From positions 1 to 32,762 of the forward strand of contig JAMFSV010000025.1 of the NCBI GenBank assembly GCA_026225455.1: DNA of 32,762 bases. Reading direction: 5' to 3'. Both the position numbers and the translations under genes were made by a program. Numbering within the stretch: the first letter of the stretch is position 1; every line of letters begins with the position of its first letter. Shown here in pieces: positions 1 to 6,148 of this stretch. The notes beneath the pieces are model-generated. The model was given only the letters and a program-made list of their open reading frames with translations. It was not told where the DNA came from and made no database searches. This DNA comes from Burkholderiales bacterium. GTDB lineage: Bacteria; Pseudomonadota; Gammaproteobacteria; Burkholderiales; Burkholderiaceae.

Positions 1-874
1 CGGCGGTAAACCCCGGGCAAAATACGTCCACCCGGCGAATTCCGGCCGCGCCCAATTCCGCCAAAGTCGGCGCGGTATAGGGCTGAAGCCACTGAGCCGG
101 GCCAAAACGCGATTGGAAAGTCACCCGGCATTCAAGCGGAGTCAGCCCCAACGCCTGCGTCAACAAGGCACCGGTCTGCTGGCACTGGTCGTGATAGGGG
201 TCGCCGAGATCCAGGGAGCGCTTGGGAATGCCGTGAAAACTCAACAGGATGCGCTCGCCCGCGGCGAAATCCGGAGTCCCGTGAGCGGCCCAATAACCGC
301 GCACCTGTTCGGCCAGCGCCTGGATATAACCGGCATCGTCGTGATATTGCTTGATCAGCCGCAATTCGGGCTGATTGCGCATGCGTTTCAAGCTATCGAA
401 GGTAGCATCGAAGACGGTGGCGGTGGTCGAGGCGGAATACTGGGGGTACATCGGCACCACCAAAATCTTGTCGACCCCGGCATGCTTGAATTGGTCCAAC
501 ATCGAGGCGAGGCCCGGAGTGCCATAACGCATCGCGTAATCGACCACCACTTGATACCCGTTCGACAGCAGCAATTGCCGCAGTTGCGTGGTTTGCGCCT
601 GGGTATAGACACGTAGCGGCGAACCTTCAGGGGTCCAGACCGCGGCATATTTTTTGGCCGAGGCCCGCGATCGGAACGGCAAGATAAACAAACGCAGGAT
701 CACCTGCCAGACCACAGCCGGAATTTCGACCACACGCGGGTCGGACAGGAATTGGGCGAGGTAGCGGCGCACGGCGGCGGGGGTCGGCGCATCGGGCGTA
801 CCGAGATTCACCAATAACACACCGACACGGGGCGCAGCGGAAACCTGCGGGGGTAATTCACGAGCAAAACGCAT
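1..874 (-). CDS. hemH: Ferrochelatase (partial, C-terminus outside window)
   Basis: Inserts Fe2+ into protoporphyrin IX, the last step of protoheme synthesis. I translated the minus strand from the ATG at 874 and it stays open to the window edge, giving 291 residues; the family is usually about 350-370, so the C-terminal part is missing. Visible landmarks are the N-terminal [15 protein letters not shown] block (about residues 17-31), the [10 protein letters not shown] block (about 112-121) and the active-site segment [11 protein letters not shown] with the catalytic His near residue 214. The last visible residues, [10 protein letters not shown], lead into the conserved C-terminal segment that holds the catalytic Glu, which is off-window. 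The start lies 35 bp after the hrcA stop on the same strand, so the two are probably cotranscribed. No strong ribosome binding site is visible. The chaperone genes that often follow hemH in Burkholderiales would lie beyond coordinate 1. Confidence 0.95.
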   Translation of the reverse strand, partial: MRFARELPPQVSAAPRVGVLLVNLGTPDAPTPAAVRRYLAQFLSDPRVVEIPAVVWQVILRLFILPFRSRASAKKYAAVWTPEGSPLRVYTQAQTTQLRQLLLSNGYQVVVDYAMRYGTPGLASMLDQFKHAGVDKILVVPMYPQYSASTTATVFDATFDSLKRMRNQPELRLIKQYHDDAGYIQALAEQVRGYWAAHGTPDFAAGERILLSFHGIPKRSLDLGDPYHDQCQQTGALLTQALGLTPLECRVTFQSRFGPAQWLQPYTAPTLAELGAAGIRRVDVFCPGFTA

Positions 875-909
875 GGCGGCCTGGAACAGGAAGACTTGAT
901 GTTGTGAAC

Positions 910-1929
910 TTAATGTTGTGAAAGCGCGTGCGACAGCAGCCGGGCGGTAATATCGACGATCGGGATCACGCGGTTATAGGCCATCCGGGTTGGGCCGATC
1001 ACCCCCAAAGTACCGACAATCTGGCCGTCCACCTTATACGGGGCGGTCACTACGCTCATTTCTTCGATCGGCACCAGGGTCGATTCGCCGCCGATAAAGA
1101 TCTGCACCCCTTGCGCATGACTGGACACGTCAAGCAATTGCAACAGGCTGGTTTTCTGGTCGAACACATCGAATAATTTACGCAGCCGCCCCATATTGGA
1201 CGACAGGTCGGCAACTTCAAGCAAATTGCGTTCGCCCGAAATCAGCACCGTTTCACCGGTATCGGTGTCGTCCGTGCTGGCCACCACCGCGGCATGCATC
1301 AATTGCGTCATATCGCCGCGCAAGGCATTGATTTCGGCCAGCAGGCGCTTGCGCACATCATCGAAGGACAGCCCGGCGTAATGGGCATTGATATAGTTTG
1401 AGGCTTCGATCAGTTGCGACGAGCTGTATTCGCGCTGGGTTGCCATGATGCGGTTTTGCACGTCGCCTTCCGGCGTGACGATAATCAACAAGATGCGGCT
1501 TTCCGACAAACGCATGAATTCGATTTGCTTGAACACATGGCTGCGGCGCGGCGTCAGGACCACGCCGGCGAATTGCGACAGACTCGACAACACGCTGGCG
1601 GCAGCGGCCACCAGCTTTTGCGGTTCGCCCGGCTGCAATTGACGGGCCACGTTACGTTCGACCTGCTCCGCATCGAGCACCGGCTGTACCGTCAACATGG
1701 TGTCGACAAACAAACGGTAGCCGCGCGGCGTCGGAATCCGCCCCGCCGAGGTATGCGGGCTCGCCACCAAGCCCATCTCTTCGAGATCGGACATGACGTT
1801 GCGGATCGTCGCCGGGCTCAGTTCGAGACCGGAATATTTCGACAAAGTCCGCGAGCCGACAGGTTGACCTTCCGCGATATAGCGTTCGATCAGAGTCTTC
1901 AGCAGGGTCTGGGCACGAGGATCTAACAT
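910..1929 (-). CDS. hrcA: Heat-inducible transcription repressor HrcA
   Basis: DNA-binding repressor that controls groE/dnaK-type chaperone genes through CIRCE operators. The 339-residue product has an N-terminal winged helix-turn-helix (about residues 1-75: an [17 protein letters not shown] helix pair, [17 protein letters not shown] as recognition region, then the wing [12 protein letters not shown]). A GAF-like dimerisation/effector domain and the C-terminal [13 protein letters not shown] end follow. The frame is open to an ATG at 2001, which would add 24 residues. I chose the ATG at 1929 because [11 protein letters not shown] is where the family normally begins and the extension has no family character. 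No CIRCE inverted repeat is present in this window, so its targets lie elsewhere. hemH follows 35 bp downstream on the same strand. nadK is divergent. Confidence 0.95.
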   Translation of the reverse strand: MLDPRAQTLLKTLIERYIAEGQPVGSRTLSKYSGLELSPATIRNVMSDLEEMGLVASPHTSAGRIPTPRGYRLFVDTMLTVQPVLDAEQVERNVARQLQPGEPQKLVAAAASVLSSLSQFAGVVLTPRRSHVFKQIEFMRLSESRILLIIVTPEGDVQNRIMATQREYSSSQLIEASNYINAHYAGLSFDDVRKRLLAEINALRGDMTQLMHAAVVASTDDTDTGETVLISGERNLLEVADLSSNMGRLRKLFDVFDQKTSLLQLLDVSSHAQGVQIFIGGESTLVPIEEMSVVTAPYKVDGQIVGTLGVIGPTRMAYNRVIPIVDITARLLSHALSQH

Positions 1930-2310
1930 GCTAAGCCGGAGTAGTCGAAGTGATTCATAGCCTTGACAAACCAGGGTTGGCGCCGACTGTATGGGGCGCA
2001 ATCAGGGAGCGCAGGCACTAGGGACCTATTCTACCGAGAAATCCGCGCCAAGCTGGTGTGGATTCGCGCAAGCATAGTCCGGCAACGGGTTAAGCCCGAA
2101 TTTACCGCGTTTTGTACCTAAAATGCCAAAACCGGCCAAACGGCGGATGCACCGCCCGATCCCGGTGCATCAAACGTGCTAGCGATGATGCACGCCGGCG
2201 TCGCGTCCAGCCTCGCAGACTAAGTCTATCGGCCAATTTTTTTAAAAATCGCCGGAACCGGCCCGGATTAGGCGACGTGCGGATTCTTTAATCGGGCCAG
2301 CTATGGTGTA
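1930..2310. other. Divergent hrcA/nadK intergenic region
   Basis: About 380 bp between the two starts, which must hold both promoters. I find no convincing paired -35/-10. A CCCCAT motif on the minus strand (1992-1997) resembles a sigma-32 -10 box but has no matching -35. On the plus strand TATGGTGTAAT just before the nadK start resembles a -10 region. The clearest structure is the palindrome annotated at 2146-2171. No additional gene is visible. Confidence 0.5.
2146..2171. repeat. Perfect 9-bp inverted repeat between hrcA and nadK
   Basis: GATGCACCG (2146-2154) and CGGTGCATC (2163-2171) are perfect reverse complements separated by 8 bp. A further GATGCAC copy lies about 15 bp downstream. 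There is no U-tract after either side, so it does not look like a terminator. It could be an operator or an mRNA stem in one of the leaders. Function unknown. Confidence 0.5.
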
Positions 2311-3219
2311 ATGCGGAGCATGGAAACAGGCACTCACTTCAAAACGGTAGCGCTAATCGGCCGTTACAACACGCCGGGCGTGCGCGACCCGCTGCTCACG
2401 CTCGCCGCGTGTATCGCCAAGCGCGGCTTCGACGTGGTATTCGAGGCGGAAACCGCCTTGGGCATCGGCTCGACCGACTATCCGGCACTCACCCCGGTGG
2501 AAATCGGCGAACGCGCCGATGTTGCGGTGGTCCTGGGCGGCGACGGCACCATGCTCGGCATCGGCCGGCAGTTAGCGCCCTACAACACCCCGTTGATCGG
2601 GATCAACCACGGGCGGCTGGGCTTTATTACCGATATCCCGATCAGCGAAATGCAACATCTGGTACCGGCGATGCTGGCCGGCAGCTTCGAACGCGAAGAG
2701 CGTACCCTGCTCGAAGCGCGCATTGTCCGCGGCGGCCAACCCATTTATGCCGCGCTGGCCTTGAACGATGTAGTAGTCAACCGCAGCGGTTTTTCCGGCA
2801 TGGTCGAACTGCGAGTCCGGGTCGACGGCCGCTTTATGTACAACCAGCGCTCGGACGGACTGATTGTCGCCACCCCCACCGGCTCAACCGCGTACGCACT
2901 GTCATCGCAGGGGCCTATACTGCATCCGCAAATGAAGGGATTTGTGTTGGTGCCGATCGCGCCGCATTCGCTGTCGAATCGGCCTATCGTGCTGCCTGAA
3001 GACTCCCATTGCAGCATCCAGGTGGTCAGCGGGCGCGATGTGAACGTCAATTTCGACATGCAGTCGTTCACCTCCGTCGAGCTGGGCGACACCATCGAGG
3101 TCCAGCGCTCGCGTTATACCGTGCCGTTCCTGCACCCGGTCGGCTATAGTTATTTCGCCACGCTGCGCAACAAGATGCATTGGAACGAACACCCGTCCCA
3201 TGAGGACGACGCCCTCTGA
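2311..3219 (+). CDS. nadK: NAD kinase
   Basis: Cytosolic ATP-dependent NAD kinase, which makes NADP+. The 302-residue product has the family hallmarks: GGDGT at residues 76-80 (the Asp is the catalytic base), [11 protein letters not shown] (about 99-109), [11 protein letters not shown] (about 150-160) and the NAD-binding segment [18 protein letters not shown] (about 181-198). Length is typical for proteobacteria (290-305). Two in-frame ATGs exist, at 2311 and 2320. Neither has a clear ribosome binding site (GGAG lies only 1 nt before the second), so the start may be 3 codons further in. It is divergent from hrcA and is followed on the same strand by recN after 127 bp, an order common in proteobacteria. 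Confidence 0.95.
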   Translation: MRSMETGTHFKTVALIGRYNTPGVRDPLLTLAACIAKRGFDVVFEAETALGIGSTDYPALTPVEIGERADVAVVLGGDGTMLGIGRQLAPYNTPLIGINHGRLGFITDIPISEMQHLVPAMLAGSFEREERTLLEARIVRGGQPIYAALALNDVVVNRSGFSGMVELRVRVDGRFMYNQRSDGLIVATPTGSTAYALSSQGPILHPQMKGFVLVPIAPHSLSNRPIVLPEDSHCSIQVVSGRDVNVNFDMQSFTSVELGDTIEVQRSRYTVPFLHPVGYSYFATLRNKMHWNEHPSHEDDAL

Positions 3220-3346
3220 ATCGCACCGTCCAGGCGGCACGATCTCGGGGACCCGGCTGTGGCGTCGATACGCGACCCGTCATCCGCGCGGTTACGTCGT
3301 GGTTACCCGTCAACCCATTTCGGCCGCGAGCCTATTTCCGCAGAAG

Positions 3347-5011
3347 ATGCTACGACACCTCTCGATTCGCGACTTCGTTATCGTCGCCGCACTGGATATC
3401 GAATTTGACGCCGGGTTCTCGGTGTTCTCGGGCGAAACAGGTGCCGGCAAGTCGATCCTCGTCGATGCGCTGGCGCTGACTTTAGGCGCACGCGCCGACG
3501 CCGGCGGCGTGGTGCGTACCGGTCAGCAACGCGCCGACATCACCGCCGAATTCGCCACCTCCGCCCAAACCGAACACTGGCTGGCCGAGCAAGCACTTGA
3601 TGGCGGCGCAGCCGATCACGGCAGCGTGCTGCTGCGCCGCGCGATCGATGCCGGCGGCCGCTCGCGGGCGTTTATCAACGGCATGCCGGCGACCCTGACC
3701 CAATTGCGCGAGATCGGCGAAATGCTGGTCGATATTCACGGCCAGCACGCCCATCAGTTGCTGATGCGCGCCGATGCCCAACGCGATTTGTTCGACACCC
3801 ATTCCGGCTTGAGTGCCACCTCAGCCGCTGTCGCACTTGCCTGGCGCGTCTGGCGCGAGGCGAGCGCCGCCACCCAGGCAGCGCACAGCCGCGAGCGCGA
3901 ACTGCAACTTGAGCGTGAACGCCTGGCCTGGCAGTTATCCGAACTCGACAAACTCGCCCCGCAAGCCGGGGAATGGGAAGAGATCAATGCCGAGCACCGC
4001 CGCTTGTCGCATGCGGCGAGTTTGATCGACGGCGTGCAGGCTTCGCTGGATGTCTTGACCGAAACCGATGGCGCGGTGATCGAGCAAGTCTCGGCCGTGA
4101 TCACCCGCCTGCGATCCTTGGCCGACATCGACCAGGGCCTCACCGATGTGCTGGCGGCATTGGAACCGGCGGAAATCCAGTTACAGGAAGCCGCGTATTC
4201 GCTGTCGCATTACGTGCAAAAACTCGATCTCGACCCGGCCCGTCTGAGTGCCGTCGAAGCCCGCCTGGACGCTCTGCATTCAACCGCACGCAAATTCCGC
4301 CTGCAAGCCGAGTCTTTACCCGCCGAACTTGAGGCGCGGCATCAACAACTCGCAGCCCTCGATGCTGCGACCGACCTGGCGGCGCTGCAAGCCGCCGAGC
4401 AACGTGCCCAGGCCGAATACCTGAAACTGGCGCAGCAATTGTCGATCGCCCGTCACGGCGCTGCCCGCGCCTTGGGCTGCGCGGTCACAATCGGCATGCA
4501 GGAATTGGCCATGGCAGGCGGCAGCTTTGAAGTGGCCTTGGTGCCGCTGGAAGCGGGCGGCGCGCATGGTCTGGAGCAAGTCGAATTTCGGGTTGCCGGA
4601 CATGCAGGGGTACCTCTGCGCCCGCTCGCCAAAACTGCTTCGGGCGGTGAACTTGCCCGCATCAGCCTGGCCTTGTCGGTGATCGCCAGCACCGCCAGTC
4701 CGACTCCGACACTGATTTTCGACGAAGTGGACAGCGGTATCGGCGGCGGTGTGGCTGAAGTCGTCGGGCGTTTGCTGCAACAACTGGGCCATAACCGCCA
4801 GGTGTTATGCGTAACCCATTTGCCGCAAGTCGCGGCCCGCGGCGATCAACACTACCGGGTCGCCAAGGCCACCCAGGATGACGGACAGACCGTGTCCAGC
4901 GTCACCCCGCTGGATAAACCGAACCGTGTCGAGGAAGTGGCGCGGATGCTGGGTGGGTTGGCGATTACGGCAACCACACGCAAACATGCGAAGGAAATGT
5001 TGAACGCTTGA
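3347..5011 (+). CDS. recN: DNA repair protein RecN
   Basis: SMC-like ATPase acting in double-strand-break repair. From the ATG at 3347 the product is 554 residues, the usual RecN length. Walker A GETGAGKS lies at residues 29-36, long Ala/Glu/Leu/Arg-rich coiled-coil arms occupy roughly 160-370, an ABC signature-like KTASGGELARISLALS follows, and Walker B is TLIFDEVDSGIGG. The frame is open 49 codons further upstream to 3200, overlapping the nadK end. I rejected that start because RecN normally begins at MLRHLSIRDF and the upstream translation is Arg/Pro-rich noise. No LexA-type CTGT-N8-ACAG box was found directly upstream. The gene converges on higA with a 25-bp gap. Confidence 0.95.
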   Translation: MLRHLSIRDFVIVAALDIEFDAGFSVFSGETGAGKSILVDALALTLGARADAGGVVRTGQQRADITAEFATSAQTEHWLAEQALDGGAADHGSVLLRRAIDAGGRSRAFINGMPATLTQLREIGEMLVDIHGQHAHQLLMRADAQRDLFDTHSGLSATSAAVALAWRVWREASAATQAAHSRERELQLERERLAWQLSELDKLAPQAGEWEEINAEHRRLSHAASLIDGVQASLDVLTETDGAVIEQVSAVITRLRSLADIDQGLTDVLAALEPAEIQLQEAAYSLSHYVQKLDLDPARLSAVEARLDALHSTARKFRLQAESLPAELEARHQQLAALDAATDLAALQAAEQRAQAEYLKLAQQLSIARHGAARALGCAVTIGMQELAMAGGSFEVALVPLEAGGAHGLEQVEFRVAGHAGVPLRPLAKTASGGELARISLALSVIASTASPTPTLIFDEVDSGIGGGVAEVVGRLLQQLGHNRQVLCVTHLPQVAARGDQHYRVAKATQDDGQTVSSVTPLDKPNRVEEVARMLGGLAITATTRKHAKEMLNA

Positions 5012-5036
5012 TGTTGTGACGGGCAGCGTTATCGAA

Positions 5037-5465
5037 TCATAGAAAAAGATCAACGCGGACATGGAAACGCCGCGCGAGCCGCTTGGCGATTTCTTTACTG
5101 ATTGACCGCTTGCCATTGAGTATGTCGGAGATACGACTTTGCGGGGCACAGTCACTCAAACTATCTTGCTTGAGGCCGTGCTGCTCCATCAGGAAACGCA
5201 GGACTTCGCGCGGTGGTGCATCAGGAATGACGAAATGCTCATCTTCGTAGGCTTTCGCCTGATCCGCGAGATAGTCCAGCACATCCATCAGAGGATGATT
5301 TTCATTGTCGCCCACTTCATCAAGTAGAGCCTCAATTGTGGCGCGAGCCTGAGCATAATCCTCCTGGGTACGAACGGAGGTCACGCCCATGAGTTGCTTG
5401 AACGGAATCCATGCCTGGAGAATGGCTTTCGGGTCCGCTACTATTTTGACTGCGTATCCCATCAT
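5037..5465 (-). CDS. higA: HigA-family antitoxin / HTH regulator
   Basis: Predicted antitoxin and autorepressor of a HigB-type toxin. The product is about 142 residues. The N-terminal half contains the RTQEDYAQARATIEALLDE segment typical of this antitoxin family, then an acidic linker region. The C-terminal half is a Cro/C1-type helix-turn-helix (EQHGLKQDSLSDCAPQSRIS, then DILNGKRSISKEIAKRLARRFHV). Three starts are possible: TTG at 5480, and ATG at 5465 or 5462. The ATG at 5465 gives the ATGA overlap with the higB stop typical of coupled toxin-antitoxin genes. The ATG at 5462 has better spacing (4 nt) from AAGGA. The toxin frame upstream is interrupted (see higB), so this may be an antitoxin without an active partner. 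Symbol assigned by family resemblance only. Confidence 0.85.
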   Translation of the reverse strand: MMGYAVKIVADPKAILQAWIPFKQLMGVTSVRTQEDYAQARATIEALLDEVGDNENHPLMDVLDYLADQAKAYEDEHFVIPDAPPREVLRFLMEQHGLKQDSLSDCAPQSRISDILNGKRSISKEIAKRLARRFHVRVDLFL

Positions 5466-5755
5466 TTCCTTCGTTTCCAATCACCGCGATCATATTCTGA
5501 GTGGGTCAGTATCCCGCGAATGAATACCTTATGCCGGTTATAGTGGATCGAGGCAATCAACCGGTACTTATGGCCCCCAATATTAAACACCGTCAAACCG
5601 TCAACGTAATCGGCACTGGCAAACGTCGCTCTCAGGTGATTGAAATCAGCAAAAAACTCGCTTCCCATTGTGCGATACCAAGCCGCCAAAGGACCTTCAG
5701 CGTCTGGGTGTTTTGCCTAGAACTCAATGAGTACGGGCTTGGCGATCACATGCAT
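5462..5755 (-). pseudogene. higB: HigB-type mRNA interferase toxin interrupted by an amber codon
   Basis: Reading from the ATG at 5755 gives MHVIAKPVLIEF, then TAG at codon 13 (5717-5719), then an unbroken frame AKHPDAEGPLAAWYRTM... to the stop at 5462, 97 sense positions if the TAG is counted as one. HigB (COG4680-type) toxins are about 95-105 residues and carry an (E)FW-x-KHPDAE motif here, so the TAG stands where Trp is expected (TGG to TAG is one base change). The C-terminal family landmarks TVFNIGGHKYRLIASIHYNR and VFIRGILTHSEYDRGDW are intact. Reinitiation at TTG 5689 could give a 75-residue protein lacking the first helix. This suggests recent loss of toxin function, unless the codon is suppressed or is a sequencing error. 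higA follows with a 4-bp overlap. Confidence 0.8.
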
Positions 5756-5760
5756 AGGCT

Positions 5761-5789
5761 ATTTTATACCTAAATGGTATATTTCTCAA
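5761..5789 (-). promoter_or_regulatory. Sigma-70 promoter of higBA
   Basis: On the minus strand TTGAGA (-35, forward 5784-5789) and TAAAAT (-10, forward 5761-5766) are separated by exactly 17 bp; each box matches consensus in 5 of 6 positions. The expected start point, 6-7 nt beyond the -10, falls at about 5754-5755, on the A of the higB ATG. No Shine-Dalgarno sequence precedes that ATG. The transcript may therefore be leaderless. Confidence 0.65.
5765..5781. promoter_or_regulatory. Candidate HigA operator
   Basis: TATACC (5765-5770) and GGTATA (5776-5781) form a perfect 6-bp inverted repeat with a 5-bp AT spacer. It lies between the -35 and -10 boxes of the higBA promoter and overlaps the edge of the -10. 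This placement fits autorepression by the helix-turn-helix antitoxin. Inference from position and symmetry only. Confidence 0.55.
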
Positions 5790-6148
5790 ATTGAGATCGG
5801 TATGGAAACGGAACTGCAGGCACTGAGACAGGAAATCCCCGAAGCGAAGGGAGTCATGTCAGCAATGTTGGGCTACAGCAGATCAATACGAATGCCTGGA
5901 GGGTTACAACACATAGGCTCTATATTTCGTTAATTGCAACATCCATAAAGCTATAGTGAGCCTCGGCTTGCCACCTGACTCACTCACCAAATCGGCCGCA
6001 GCAGTTGCCAAGCACAGCGCAACCACCGCGGCCTTTCCGGTACCGCCGACTACCCCCAAGCAATATCATCCATCACGGCAAAAAATTAATCGCAGCGGCC
6101 GGCTTAAATAAGACCTGTCTTAGCCTTGAGCAGGCTCGGGCTTGATCT
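5790..6148. other. Gene-poor stretch between higBA and glnE, possible gene remnants
   Basis: About 360 bp with no convincing gene. Two short open frames are visible. One is on plus, 5802-5933 (43 codons, starting METELQALRQEIPEAKG after a GAGATCGGT run). The other is on minus, 5904-6059 (51 codons from TTG), whose start contains a Walker-A-like VVGGTGKAA and then hydrophobic residues. They overlap each other, have poor start signals, and may be decayed fragments next to the toxin-antitoxin genes. A symmetric TAAGAC-CT-GTCTTA lies at 6109-6122. No terminator with a U-tract follows glnE. Confidence 0.35.

Noticed and set aside
113-616. 167-codon open frame on plus opposite hemH
   Set aside because: It is the antisense shadow of a well-conserved ferrochelatase frame, in high-GC sequence where such shadows are common.
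1985-2000. CCCCAT on the minus strand as a sigma-32 promoter for hrcA
   Set aside because: No CTTGAA-like -35 lies 13-17 bp upstream, so a six-base match alone is not evidence.
1930-2310. CIRCE operator near hrcA
   Set aside because: No TTAGCACTC / GAGTGCTAA pair exists; the palindrome at 2146-2171 is unrelated in sequence.
3220-3346. 49-residue N-terminal extension of RecN and LexA box
   Set aside because: RecN family starts at MLRHLSIRDF; the extension is low-quality coding. No CTGT-N8-ACAG was found.
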